DNA from: Drosophila pseudoobscura
Taxonomy: Eukaryota > Arthropoda > Insecta > Diptera > Drosophilidae
DNA length: 64,000 nt
Assembly (NCBI RefSeq): GCF_009870125.1
Contig: NC_046682.1
Span: forward strand, 1,426,001-1,490,000
Direction: 5' to 3'
A model generated the notes under the pieces. The model was not told the DNA's origin, did no database searches, and saw only the letters and a list, made by a program, of their open reading frames with translations. The position numbers and the translations under genes were made by a program. Each line of letters opens with the position of its first letter. Position 1 is the first letter of the stretch. Shown here one piece after another: positions 24,873 to 36,745 of this stretch.

Positions 24873-25311
24873 ATTTGGGTTCAAGCTGTATTTCGTTATC
24901 CTTTTCTATTGTTTACTTAGGTTAATGCGCTTTTTTTTGAGAAGCAAACTACAACTTTATAAAACAACAAAAATTACATATATTTGACTGTCCCCATTCT
25001 CACTGTCAGTCACTGTATGTTTGTACATGTGAACATGCAAACGAATTGCCAACATTTCTTGAGATCTGCCTCGAATTTATTATCAAATTATCAAAAATGC
25101 TTCTGCATTTATACATACAATGTAATTCGAAGCTTGAATATACATATGTATATTACAAAAATGAAACTTCACAACTTCACTTCACGTATTGGGAGGCAGT
25201 TCAGTGTTCGTCAATCAATATTTTCTTCAGCTCCGGCTGCGGTCTGCTTAAATTTTCAGCGTGTTCGTACGAAAATTGTATGTATTTACCAGTACGTATA
25301 ATTGGACGTTG
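24873..25311. other. Spacer between inverted-repeat element and LINE
   Basis: AT-rich with no recognisable gene. The open frames here carry no motif. Confidence 0.4.
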
Positions 25312-25598
25312 ACATGCAATGACTGCATCTAACAAGAGGCGATGCAATTACTGCACCGTCAAGTGGCCCGTGTGACACCAGCAGAAGGCTGTTACGCGCG
25401 GATCCCAGGCAAAACGCAGCCCTCCTCCCGCCCAACCGACCGAGGGGCGCTGCCGCATGACGCGCGGTGCGTAGCCGAACCAAACGCGAGCATGCAAGAA
25501 AGATAGATATTAGACTAACCTTCGAGGAAAATTAGCACTAAACTTATTAAGAAATTAAGCATGCAATAAAATACAAAATACAAATACCACTACAATTA

Positions 25599-28442
25599 CT
25601 AATTACTAGAAAGGTGTGTAAGGATTAGTAATTTAATAAGAGGAAGAGAATTAGTGGAGGATATAATATGGTAGAGGGAATTATAGTCCGAGCATAAGAC
25701 CCTAAATGGTTCATGCAAGGAATAATTCGATCTACAAAGTGGAAGGAACAACGGTATAAAGTTTCTAGTCAGTCTAATAGGAATCGTGAAGTTTATGCGG
25801 CTCAACAGATCAGGGCTGTCTATGTCACCCCTGATCAAGTTGTGCATAAATATCACACCAAGCATTTTTCTACGGTTAACTAAGGATGGGAGGTTTACTA
25901 ATAATAGTCTACTAGAGTAAGATGGGAGTCTTACACCCGCATCCCAGTTAAGGCCCCGCAGAGCAAAGAGTAAAAAGTTTTTCTGTACTGATTCTATACG
26001 GTCCTGGTGTACTTTGTACTGAGGGCACCATACACAGGAGCCGTATTCTAAGATCGGACGAACAAGCGAGGTATAGAGAGTCTTTGTTATATAGGGGTCG
26101 TCAAATTCCTTTGACCACCTCTTTATAAACCCAAGCACGCCCATGGCCTTATTTACCATGGTAGAAATGTGTTCGGAAAACTTTAACTTGGGGTCTAACA
26201 TAACACCCAGATCATCCACCAGGGTAATTCTCTCAAGAGAACCCCCAAATAGGGTGTAGGGAGCCAACAAAGGGTTAGAACGATGAAATGTCATAACTTT
26301 GCATTTCGAGGCATTAAGGTGTAACAAGTTTGCACAACACCATGACTGAAAGCTATTGAGATCGGATTGCAAGCGAGAATGAAATGAAATGTCCTTGTAC
26401 TGGACACAGAGTTTAACATCATCCGCATACATAAGTACTCGAGAGTATGTTATTACTGAAGGCAAGTCATTAATAAAGAGTGTGAAGAGTAAGGGGCCTA
26501 GATGGCTGCCCTGTGGTACTCCCGAAGAAACCTTTACTGGTAAAGAGAGGGAGTTTTTGAAGAGGACTCTTTGAGACCTAGAACAAAGATAGCTAGAAAT
26601 CCATCTCAGGAGGTTGGGCGGAAACCCTAAAAGGTCAAGTTTATGTGCTAAAAGGGAATGGTTTACAGAGTCGAATGCTTTACTAAAGTCGGTGTAAATA
26701 ACATCCGTCTGTAAGTTACCTTGAAAGCCTTTAATAATGAAAGAGGTAAACTCTAACAAGTTCGTGGTGGTTGATCGCCGCCTTATAAATCCATGCTGAG
26801 TTGGAGATATAAGTGACTTGCAGAGATGTTGCAAGTGCGGAGTTAAAACCTTCTCAAACAATTTGGGAATAGCGGATAACTTTGCTATACCTCTATAATT
26901 TTTTACATCAGACTTACTACCTTTTTTATGGAGAGGAATTATAAACGATTCCTTCCAGATTGGGGGGAAGCAAGATGAATCAATGGACATGGTGAATAGT
27001 TTAAGCAATGGTCCACACAGAGCCTCGGCGCAGTACCTGAGTACACAACCTGGAACCCCGTCTGGACCCGGTGAAAACACCGGCTTAACTAGTCGAAGAT
27101 CTTGAAGTAGGGAATACTCATTTAACAAGGGACTGAAAATGCCGTTCGACCTCGGTAATCCGTATGGGTACGGTTGACCAGAGTAGCGTTCCTCAGAATA
27201 GGTAGTTTGGAAAAACTGGGCAAAAAGATCGGCAATTGCCTGATCATTATTTGCCGACGTATTACAAAATGATAGCGAGGATGGGTGTGCGGACGTTCTA
27301 CGCTTACTGTTTACGAAGCAGTAAAACTGTTTAGGGTCCTGAGAAAAACGTATCCTGCAACGAGATAGGTAGTTCTTATAGCATTGAGCATTAAGAACTG
27401 AAAAGTTTGACCAAGCTATTACATAACGAGAGTGAGAAGTAGGAGAACCCACTTCTTGAAATTTTTTATAAAGTCTTGATTTTAAGTTTTTTAGACTGGA
27501 TAACTCTTTGGTAAACCAAGGGGGTTTTCCAGATCTAATCGGACAAGAAAGCGGGACACAAGAATCAAAAAATGTGCCAAGAGCATTGTAAAAAATGTTT
27601 GTGGCTTTTGTGACATCAGTGCACAAGTACAAAGCGGACCAATCAAAATCCCTAATTAGGTTATTAAGCTTCGCAAACTCGGCTTTACGAAAGCAGCGGA
27701 CACGTTCAGGTAGTCTACTCGACCGATCCAATACAGTTGGTCCTATGTCTAGCGACACCTCGAAAGTAGGGTGGTAGGCGTCTTCAGGTATAGTGAGCGG
27801 AAGGGCTCGGGTTAACAACACTATGGTCGGATCCGATACAAAGCATAGATCAAGCAATCGACCCAAGGAATTTTTCACATGATTGACTTGAGACAAGGAC
27901 AGGTCAAGCAAGCCGTCAACAAAGTCATGTCGTGACATGGGCACTAGGATACTAGACTCGTTTACCGAAGACCAAACAGTTCCTGGCAAGTTGAAGTCAC
28001 CAAGAACTATCATACGATCTTTATCAGATAGCGAGGAAGCAACAGCGGTTAAAGCGGACAAGTGCTGCTCATAAATTGAAATATCCGAAGAAGGTGGGAT
28101 ATACGAGCAAGTAATGAATATAGCGAAAGCGGGAAGAATCAGTTTTACACACAGGAATTCCAGTTCCTGTTGAACTTGGACTGTGAAGTGTTCTGACGTG
28201 AAGTAAGAGTCCACTGCAATTAGAACCCCTCCTGCACGTCGAGACGAACGGTCCTTTCTAAAAGTTGTGTACCGACCTGCCAAAACCTCGGAACTAAGAA
28301 TGTCCGGCTTTAACCAGGTTTCAGTAAACACAATAACGTGGGAAGCAAATGCAACACTATCCCGGAAAAGAATGCTGAGCTTACTACGCAAGCCTCTTAC
28401 ATTCTGATAGGTTACTAAAAGAGAAGTTAGTTTTTTGCAAAG
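25599..28442 (-). CDS. LINE ORF2: endonuclease and reverse transcriptase
   Basis: Intact frame with 930 residues from the first ATG (28391) and open further upstream in the same frame to overlap the end of ORF1 at about 28442. The endonuclease begins before that ATG (TYQNVRGLRSKLS), so an ATG start would cut off the first strand and its catalytic asparagine; entry by frameshift is more plausible. Endonuclease motifs FTETWL (about residue 22) and GDFNLPG (about 150) follow. RT motifs include FSKAFDSVNH, SSGVPQGSHLGPLLF and the catalytic YADD (about residue 655, near 26420). No stop or frameshift inside. It encodes the machinery to nick target DNA and copy the element's RNA. Confidence 0.85.
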   Translation of the reverse strand, partial: LCKKLTSLLVTYQNVRGLRSKLSILFRDSVAFASHVIVFTETWLKPDILSSEVLAGRYTTFRKDRSSRRAGGVLIAVDSYFTSEHFTVQVQQELEFLCVKLILPAFAIFITCSYIPPSSDISIYEQHLSALTAVASSLSDKDRMIVLGDFNLPGTVWSSVNESSILVPMSRHDFVDGLLDLSLSQVNHVKNSLGRLLDLCFVSDPTIVLLTRALPLTIPEDAYHPTFEVSLDIGPTVLDRSSRLPERVRCFRKAEFAKLNNLIRDFDWSALYLCTDVTKATNIFYNALGTFFDSCVPLSCPIRSGKPPWFTKELSSLKNLKSRLYKKFQEVGSPTSHSRYVIAWSNFSVLNAQCYKNYLSRCRIRFSQDPKQFYCFVNSKRRTSAHPSSLSFCNTSANNDQAIADLFAQFFQTTYSEERYSGQPYPYGLPRSNGIFSPLLNEYSLLQDLRLVKPVFSPGPDGVPGCVLRYCAEALCGPLLKLFTMSIDSSCFPPIWKESFIIPLHKKGSKSDVKNYRGIAKLSAIPKLFEKVLTPHLQHLCKSLISPTQHGFIRRRSTTTNLLEFTSFIIKGFQGNLQTDVIYTDFSKAFDSVNHSLLAHKLDLLGFPPNLLRWISSYLCSRSQRVLFKNSLSLPVKVSSGVPQGSHLGPLLFTLFINDLPSVITYSRVLMYADDVKLCVQYKDISFHSRLQSDLNSFQSWCCANLLHLNASKCKVMTFHRSNPLLAPYTLFGGSLERITLVDDLGVMLDPKLKFSEHISTMVNKAMGVLGFIKRWSKEFDDPYITKTLYTSLVRPILEYGSCVWCPQYKVHQDRIESVQKNFLLFALRGLNWDAGVRLPSYSSRLLLVNLPSLVNRRKMLGVIFMHNLIRGDIDSPDLLSRINFTIPIRLTRNFIPLFLPLCRSNYSLHEPFRVLCSDYNSLYHIISSTNSLPLIKLLILTHLSSN

Positions 28443-29430
28443 GTTGGAGCAAGACGGGAAGTTGAGGAAGAGGAAGTTGAGGTTGAGGGTGGCACGCTGG
28501 AAAGATTTGGAAGCGATATGGGGGGCCTATTCTTCTTCTTAGCCTTAAACTCCTTCACCACCAAATGCTCCGGCCAAAATTTGGTGGAGCAAATGGTGTC
28601 AAATTGAGTTGGGGAGATGCTTATCTTAAACGACGCTATCTCCCTGGCATAAGAGAAGTTAAATTTCTCCACCTTTAAACCCACGGCTTTTATTTTGCTT
28701 TGAATGAAAGCAGTTACATCATTAGATGTGAGGTCAGGGGCCAGCCGTGAAACAAAAACTTGTCGTTTTGGTGGGACTCCCACCAGTGGTTTAGTCACCG
28801 CAGGTCTAGTACCTGTGGTGGCAATATCCGGAGGTCCGGAACGTCTATTTACTGGTGGGATCGGGATAGACGGGACAACTAGTGAACTTGCGGACACCAC
28901 GGACACGGACGCAGCAGACGTACTTGGCTGATGATGATGAATTCGGCTACCGAATCTGCATCGCCAGCAGCTTTCGTTGCCTTTGGAGTGGCAAACGAGA
29001 TCAACTGCTGTACACTTGGAGTGGTCGGAGTCAATTTTTCGGCGGCGGACGGCTGAGTGACGGTTGGCACTTGCAGGTCCCGCGGAGTGACCTTTTTGCG
29101 CCTCGGAGACTCATTCAGCAGCTTTAAACCGCTAAACTGAGCCTCCATGGCTAGGAGCCGATCGTACTGATTTTTAAAACCAACGGTCAGCTCCTTAAAG
29201 CCACTCCGCGTCTGCCTCATGAAAGCCACCATGTCTTTCTCCACCGCACGACATGCCTCGCAACTGTAATGCAAGCCATTACGTTTGGCTATGGCATCGC
29301 TCACGAGGCCAGAAAATCCCGCGCATTTTGCGTGGACTACGCTGTCGCAGAGCCAGCAGGGGACATTTGGCTGATCGTGAGTGATCTGCTTCTTGCAGGT
29401 TTTTTTAGCGCAGACCACAGCGAATTCCAT
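28427..29430 (-). pseudogene. LINE ORF1, PHD-like and RRM-like, with one frameshift
   Basis: Two overlapping frames that should be one ORF. The first (29430-28879) starts MEFAVVCAKKTCKKQ and has a PHD-like Cys/His pattern (CWLCD, HAKC, CEAC) in residues 8-60. The second (open from about 28945 to 28427) has an RRM-like region (RQVFVSRLAPDLTSNDVTAF) and ends PTFAKN with TAA. The frames differ by one base near 28930-28960, in a region of ATC triplets. No slippery heptamer is visible there, so an inactivating indel is likely. ORF1 proteins bind the LINE RNA. Confidence 0.7.
28430..28436 (-). promoter_or_regulatory. Candidate -1 ribosomal frameshift site
   Basis: Heptamer A AAA AAC in the ORF1 zero frame, immediately followed by the ORF1 stop TAA (28429-28427). 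The -1 frame is open straight into ORF2. This is a canonical X XXY YYZ slippery sequence. Confidence 0.6.
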
Positions 29431-29760
29431 TTTTTTTTTTATTATTCAAAGATTTTATTAAAATCAAAAAAATTAAAAATTTCCAAAACAAATTGGTATC
29501 AGACCAATGTGCCAGACAACGCTCAAAGCGGAATTGGTAAGAAAAAAAGAGAGCAGAGTGGAGAGCGGTTATAGCGAGAGCTACTAGATAGAGAGCGCTA
29601 TTGCTCAGAAAGTTGAAAGAGCGAGAGAGAAAGAACAGTTATTGAGGTTGAGGTGATAGCGAGAGAGTGATAAGACAACAAAAGCTACCAGACGAGAGCG
29701 GACTGCAATGCAATACTCACTCACTGCAACAACACAACACAACACAAGCCGACGCCGAAA

Positions 29761-31224
29761 AATAAAAAGTTAAATAATATTTTAACACAAATCAAAAGGC
29801 ATGCACTCGCGTAAAAGAATAGGTTTCCAGATTGTTGTCTGGTTAGAAAGTATATTTAGAATTTAATTAGGAAAACTCCGGCTGTTTATTCGAAACAAAA
29901 GGAAGAATGCGGAGCGCAAAACAAAAACACGTCTGATCACTACGAAAGAGAACGAAGTTCTATAAGAAGTGCCTTTTTGGCTGGACAAATTACGGAGCAT
30001 TCTCCCGGAGCAGGAGTTCCCGGTTATGCTCCCGAGTGCTCAAACGAACAAAAAGGAACGAACGAAAATGATCGATGAACAAAAATAGACTATCTAAAAG
30101 AACGACTTATTTTAGTGAATAATGAACCAATCAAATTAGTCATAGCTGAATGACATTAGAACTGACTAGCTGGAAAAACAGAGATAGCCTTACGAGAACA
30201 GCATGAAGTGACTGCGAGATATAAAGGCGTCCAGTTGAGCTGGAAGCAGCGCTACCGAGATGAGACGAGCGCCCATGTGTTTTGTAAAATAGCATAATAC
30301 AGTGTTTCGGTTATTAAAAGATGATTTGAATGATATGGTGGAGAATATACCAAATATATCTCGATCGGCTAAAAATTGTAAGACTTTTTTAATGTGGTAC
30401 TTATATTGGGCACATACATGTAATTTTATGATATATTGGCGTTTAAAAACAAATGTTTTGTTGGTTTTATTAAATTTGTAAGTTGATATAAGCAAAAATT
30501 TTGTTGTTTATTTTAGAAAAACAAAAACCCTTTGTAAAGGGTCTAACAGTTAATACATTGTATTGAAAACATATAATAATTTATGTCAGCTTCAATGCAA
30601 GCTTTGTGTATGAATGGGATTTCTATAGTAAATAGCTATTATAGGAACGATCGATCAAAGAAGACTTTGGGAAGAAAATACTTTGGATGTAAGAATATAG
30701 AAAACCGAGGATCTACATTCCAAGCCATACAAAATGTATTGTCAGAGTTTTAGCTCGCCAAAACTCGATACATGGACGAAATCTGATTACTATTAATAAT
30801 AAAAAACATTCAACTGAAATCAAATTAATTAATTATTTTATAGGGCATTATTGTAAATCTTCAGACGCATGAAGAGTGGCTGTAAATATGTACATAACAC
30901 AGAACTTGGCAATGTTTCAAATGTGAATATTAAATCTATATTTTTTTTAAATTCGCATTTAAACTTATTGCCGTTGTAGCTTTAAGGTAAAATACATTTG
31001 TTTAACTTCATTTAATTCCTGAAGAAAACAACAATTAACGTCCACATTATAGGATGTCTTATAATAGATTCACGCAATATCGTTTGAAACCAATCGTTTC
31101 GAAAAAAAAACATTACACAAAAAAATATCTTTCCGCCTTTTTTATGCCATACTCGTTTTCGTATTAGCTGTGTAGTGTTCAGTTAATACATATATGGTAT
31201 ATGTTGAATGTAAGATTGTAGGTG
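29761..31224. other. Spacer and Slip1 3' region
   Basis: Sequence beyond the LINE, GC-moderate to about 30300 then AT-rich. No gene seen. The last few hundred bases are presumably Slip1 3' UTR (minus strand). Confidence 0.4.
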
Positions 31225-34200
31225 CTACTGTTGCTGTTGCTGATAATGCCGCCGTTCCCGAGCTCGTTCAATGTGTCGTTTACGTTCCTCCTTCGTCCAG
31301 TAACGTCCAATTTTGACTTCCGACACTGTATCATCCTCTGTCGTAGTTAGCTCATTAATGCGCGTATTTTTTCGAATAGCAACGTGCGTCCGATTACGTA
31401 CTGGCCGCTTTACAATGTATCGTGTTCCATCAGGACGACGCTTCACTTTCCAGACCATGGGTATCTCCTCACCATTTTCACTTATCAGTATTGAACTCTG
31501 TTTTGAACTGGAAGCAATGTGGCTTTTGTTTGCGACCTATTTGAAATAAACATTTTTGGAATATAGCTACAACTGCGGCAAAAGTTAATAGATAGATGTG
31601 ATCTATTTAGTAAAGCAGATAAATTCCTCATTTAGGGGTTACCCTTTAAGTGGCACCTCTTCTTACCTCTTGACTACTAACGAAGTGATAGCGGCTCAAA
31701 TTTGGAGCATTAAATTGGGGACAATGACTTTGCACCTCCTCAGCTGGCCTCAGACGCATTAATTTAAGATCAGTCCTGGGCTGATTGATTTCTTCCTCGA
31801 TACATGCTTTGGGTAGGCTTTCTGGAAAATGCAAATTTTTAAAAATATAATCAATGCTTTCATGTGCTAAGGATATAGTAAGTTAAATTCCTACCACCGA
31901 GACACGTCGAGGGAAAATTGGAAGAGCAAAGGCCGATGCGGCCAGACCTACCAAATGGTAACATTAACATACTACTCGCAGTAGTTGTTACAATCGCTTC
32001 TTTTGGTGAGAGTATGGCGTGATTCTCAGCCATTTTTTGGTTTGGACAGATTTGCGCTTCGTCACCAGCATTTAAAATCTGATTCTGATGGGGCGAAGCG
32101 CTATTGTTTGACCCACCAGTGTTGTAGGCACTTGATGAGTTGTCAATTTCATCGCCTAGCGTAATGTTGCCTCCGACGTCGATATTGTTGGGTCCACATG
32201 CACTGTGTGCGGCTCCACTGCTGCTGGATCGACTTGTATTTGTTATTGTACTACGTAGTGTGAACACACGACTGCATGCAGGCTGTTGGGCAGTTTTTAG
32301 GACCGCGGGACGACCTACTAAAGTGTGCATTGTCCTGGGACTGGAACTGCCGTGGCACTGTGACTTTAGGCCCAGCCACTGGGCAACACGTTGAGTTTGT
32401 TGCTGCATTTTCGTATCCATGGCTTCAGTTTCTATTCCAGCTGTGGCTGTCGCTGAAGAGCAGGAGCCCATTGCTGTCATGTAGTTAGAGCTTTGATACG
32501 GTGAACAATATAACGGCTCTGATTCCGAATCCTCAGGAATGGTCTCATAAATATGCTCGCTTTCATCATACTCATAAGGGTGATGAGACTGACTGCTTTT
32601 GTTCATAAACTGATTTAACGCTTTTACATGACCCAAGTTGTCATCTGTGCGAAACTTTGTCTTGCTGCATGCTTTTTCAGCCTCCAAAATAGCTTTTGGC
32701 AAATATGGTTTAACGTTAACATTCAGATCTGAATTTGGCTGGATTGTTGGAGACGAGTTTTTTGTGGCGTTGCTGACCACTTCATTGGTTGTTATATTAA
32801 GAGTCTTTATGGACTGCACTTGGCTCAGCAAGACCTTATCCAATTTATCGACCACGTTTGTGTAATCATCACGGAGAAAACTATTTGCATATTCAAAGTT
32901 ACTCTCAATGTCCTCGTCATCGTCCTCTTCCTTAAAAAAATTTGTTAGAAATTGTATAATATAGTTTAAAAAAAAGCATGGGTACATTTACATTAAACAT
33001 ACAAGACTACACTAGTTTTGTGTATGAACGTTACATTTATGCCTTGCACTGTCAACATACATATATATAATATATACAGGCTTGAAACATATGTATTTGA
33101 CAGTCTAAAAAGTTATGCAGGCATTTGTAGTTACGTTAAGGAAAAATATATACTTTTACTCTTACTGGGTATAGAAGGCGACTAACAAGAAGCGTCACTG
33201 CAAAGGGACTCCCTGCGATCTGGGCTTCAACTTCCTCCTTGCTTTTAACGTCCGTGCCATTAATGCGCAGAATTTGATCACCCCGCCTAAGGCGTCCATC
33301 GCGTTGAGCTATACCTTCTGGCTCAATATCACTAACAAATACATCTTCGCAGCCATCAGTATCAGCTTCGTCAGATATTACGTTCCCTCGGCTAATGTCG
33401 ATATTTGACGCCTGATATCCATTGCAGCAAACATGAATGCCTAACTTTTCAGTGGTTGAGTCATCAATTGTCTTAACTAGAGTTATTTCCTGAAAATGAA
33501 AATAATGAATATAATGATATGAGGATTATTCATATTTTAATCTTGTCAAAATACCTCAATATCAATTTCCGGCTCCAGACATTGTTCAAACAAATGATGT
33601 TCTTGCTCAATGAAACGATCGGCTATCGTGCGTACTATATCCCGATCTTTAAGGTTTTCAGCTGATGTTTGAGTTTCCTTCGACACGGAAACGGCCGAGA
33701 CAACTTCGACAGGTGGAACTACAGATTCTTCGCTATTTAATGCACGTAGAGTTAAAATGACTTGATTCTTGTTCCTGGAGGATTGTTGCGATACTGGTGC
33801 TAATGGAGGGCTGGGGCTGGTGGACTTTACATTTGGCGAGGCACTGGTTGTCGGTGATGTTGTTGACAGCTCTACTTCCGCATCATTTGATATATTTATC
33901 TTTTCAGCTGTTGCGGAAGTTGCAATTTCGCTTTGATCAACTCTATTTTGCAGGCGAGTTGGTTCGTTGTTGATGTCTATATTTATTTCTATATCTAAGG
34001 CATTTTGCTTCTGCCGGCACAATTCGACTACTATGGTTTCTTTAGCTTGAAGGAACATTTGAACCGCTTCATACCTCGGCAAATGACTAATATCATTTCC
34101 ATTTATCTGAAAAAAAATTTTTTTAATACATTGGTTCTTTTCCTGTCTGTACAATAAATATCAATACATACAGCATGTGCAAACATGTAAATATGTGTTT

Positions 34201-34269
34201 GAAGTACTTAAATGTTTTACGTACCTTTAACACAACATACTCATATTCTAATTCGACAATGCAATTCAT
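31225..34269 (-). CDS. Slip1: Slip1, PDZRN-type PDZ scaffold protein
   Basis: PDZ scaffold known in flies as a Slowpoke-channel interactor and related to vertebrate PDZRN3/4. Exons by frame and splice sites: 34269-34225, 34106-33555, 33489-33166, 32930-31895, 31821-31667, 31536-31225, joining in phase to 807 residues. Only the second half of PDZ1 is present in this form ([18 protein letters not shown], then IVVELCRQ). A complete PDZ2 follows in exon 3 ([24 protein letters not shown]). The C-terminus matches the PDZRN family tail ([31 protein letters not shown]). No RING finger is seen. The short first exon ([15 protein letters not shown]) may be one alternative 5' exon; an upstream exon could complete PDZ1. 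Next to myo. Confidence 0.82.
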
Positions 34270-34849
34270 ATTGCTGATTTACTATTACATTATTTGTATT
34301 TTATTATTTTTAATTTGTATACATATTTTTTCAAGAAGAATCAAGTGTGGCCAGATGGTGTGTTTTTGCAACACAAGAGGGGTATTCGTAAAATGGGTTT
34401 CGAGTTTATGTTTTCGAACTACCTGGAAGTTTTTGTTAAAAAGGAAAAGTAGAAAAATCAAACGAAAAAAAAATTAAGAATTATTTAAAATAAAAGAAAC
34501 TTAAAAACAAGTTCTATTTACAAATTTTCTTTTTGGTCCCCTTGAGATTTACTATATGATAGTAACAATATTACTGCTTTTGCACGATCAATGAAGTTAA
34601 TGTTAGTTCTAACAGAGTTCTGTTCTGAGAATAATGGTTCTGCTCGGAGAATATTGGGGCCCAATATTGCCCAATTACTCATTTTTGGGTCATTTATGAA
34701 ACAAATAATGACTTGAATTAATTAAACAGACTAAATGATTGGTTCCATGTAAATATAAGATGTCCACGACCTGACAGCAGATTCAAAATGATTACATATG
34801 GCTTAGCGCATGATCTTCAAAATTAAATTTTAGACAACATCACAAAAGA
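34270..34849. other. Slip1 upstream spacer
   Basis: AT-rich, no coding motif. Possible Slip1 promoter region on the minus strand. Confidence 0.35.
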
Positions 34850-35290
34850 GTATGGGGGATATTAGAATTGTGGGTTAAGTCGACGTGTGTAACGCCCAGA
34901 AGCGTTTCCGACCCCATAAAGTATATATATTCTTGATCAGCCGTGCCTGTCTGCCTCTCTCTTCCTACGTCGTGTTTGTCACCTAGTTTTCAGAGACTAT
35001 GAGAGCTAGAGCAACTAAATTTTCTATCCCGACTCCTGTTATATCACACTGTTAAAAGTGTAAGTCAAAGTTTTGTCCCTTTCCGCGAATCTGTGGCATC
35101 CACAATTTTAAAGATACGAACAATTTTAAAACTCAGAATCATAGAGAATGACCAGATTGTCGAAAATGGATCAGATGGCTACGCAACGCTTTCCACCCGC
35201 CTTACCTCTTATTCAAACACTCTTTCTGGTGCAGTGTGCGCCCTCCGGAGGAGGGGACATACTGACTGGGTATCGAGTAAAAGGTCTTAA
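34850..35290 (+). mobile_element. Truncated DINE-1/INE-1 element
   Basis: Degenerate copy: GGATATTAGAATTGTGGG near the 5' side, CCGACCCCATAAAGTATATA at 34909-34928, then modules ending ACATACTGACTGGGTATCGAG. More diverged than the copies at 19, 43 and 52 kb, so older. Confidence 0.65.
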
Positions 35291-36745
35291 CTTTTTCGAT
35301 CACTTAAAGCCTCAAATTTGACAGGTCCTACTCAAACGTTCTCTCTGCGTGTCGCCAGTGGTCGCACGTCGGACTTGGCGGGAGCTGGCCAGACAGCTGG
35401 CAGACATCTCCCAGGAGGAGCAAGTCAGGCTAGGCTGGGCTGAGCACCGAGTAGAGGAGGGCCTGGTACACTACGCCGAAATGCCACAGATGAGGGCGTC
35501 GAATGGCGAACTTGCCAATAAGGCGGAGGAAATGATGGCCACGAAGAGGCAACGCTCGACTGAGAGTGCCATCAAAGACACTCCTGCGAGGTGTGGCTGC
35601 CGGGTGGTTCAATGGGTTAAAATCTTAAAGTGCAATGACGACCCAACCCTAAGGCTGACGCGCACAGTCTGCCAACTGGAGGCAATGTGATAGGGGGCCA
35701 AGCTGGAGGTCGTTCAAACCTAAGGCGAAGGTACTCATTCCCATCACAATCCAGGGGAACCGAGAGCTGAAGCTCCTTCAGCGGCAAAACGCGGAAGTGC
35801 CAACGGCAGATTGTAGGATCCTCAACATTGGTAGCCTACTACCCAACGAGGGGGGGGGGGGGGCAATGTGTGATCCTTCAAATGAACAAAGAAGCAGAAG
35901 ATCTGTGTCTCCCAAAAAGCGCCACCCCTAAGATAAGGATGCACACACCCTGCAAGTCGGCGGTGACCTGACGCTGGTAGTTAACCCGTCAGCTACAACT
36001 GAGCCAGCCATCCATGATGCTGAGTGTGCTGCAGCTCAACTTGCATAAAAGCAAGGTAGCTTCGGTGGAGCCCCCCTTGGCTATGCTTGCAACGGGAAAT
36101 AGTACTCTGATATCTGGCTGGAAAGTCCTTAAAAGATCATCCTTCTCAGATCATAAGTACATTCAGCTTAAGTGCGAATTCAAGCACTCTTCGAAGATAT
36201 CAGTCTATAGAACCATCGGAATACAAACTGGGAATCCGCTGAGGATATAGAGAGGTCCCAAGAGACATCATGCCATCAGACACACATCATGCTAACCCTC
36301 AAGAACGAAGAAGAACACTAGAAAAGCTGCTGGATTTCCACATCAGGAATGAGGTAGGAGGACTGATGTCAACCAACCAGCATGCCTATACCAAAGGGAA
36401 ATCGGCGAAGACTGCACTACACTCGGTAGTTACTACGCCCTTCACAATAAAAAGTATGCACTGCGAGTATTTGTTGACATCTCCGGAGCATTTAACTACG
36501 TGGCTACGAACGCAATAGCAAATCGCCTGGTAGCGACTAATACACACCCAGAAATCAACCTGTGGCTAAGGAACCTCCTAGGTTGCAGACGGGTGCAATC
36601 AGAGTGGGGCACCGCTTTCATGGTAAAAGAGGCACACAGAGGCACATCCCAGGGTGGAGTCCTGTCGCCCCTAGTGTGGAATCTGGTGGTCGACGACATT
36701 GTGGGAAAGATGGCACCCACCACATCCCTCATTTTCTTATAAACT
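35291..36745 (+). mobile_element. RNase H LINE fragment (LOA/I-like), 5' and RT pieces
   Basis: Decayed LINE in plus orientation. Gag-like ORF1 remnants (SQEEQVRLGWAEHRVEEGL) at 35350-35690, an endonuclease start (MLSVLQLNLHKSKVAS) at 36017, then RT blocks (MSTNQHAYTKGKSAKTALHS at 36366; HRGTSQGGVLSPLVWNLVVD at 36640). Frameshifts separate them. Same family as 12.1-14.3 kb but retaining other parts. A 14-base G run occurs at 35850-35863. Confidence 0.65.

Larger units (their letters stand above)
25312..29760 (-). mobile_element. CR1-like non-LTR retrotransposon, nearly full length
   Basis: Minus-strand LINE: ORF1 (PHD-like finger plus RRM-like domain) at 29430-28427, ORF2 (endonuclease plus RT) to 25599, then a ~290 bp 3' UTR. 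The 3' end near 25312 carries two imperfect tandem copies of a TGCAGTmATTGCAT unit, like the short terminal repeats of CR1 elements. The 5' boundary near 29760 is uncertain. A PHD finger in ORF1, and APE endonuclease and RT without RNase H in ORF2, place it in the CR1 group. Target duplication not found. Confidence 0.8.

Noticed and set aside
28930..28960. A second programmed frameshift inside LINE ORF1
   Set aside because: The two frames overlap without any slippery heptamer; a plain indel in the ATC triplets is simpler.
35850..35863. 14-base G run as a quadruplex element
   Set aside because: A homopolymer inside a dead LINE; likely slippage or a sequencing artefact.
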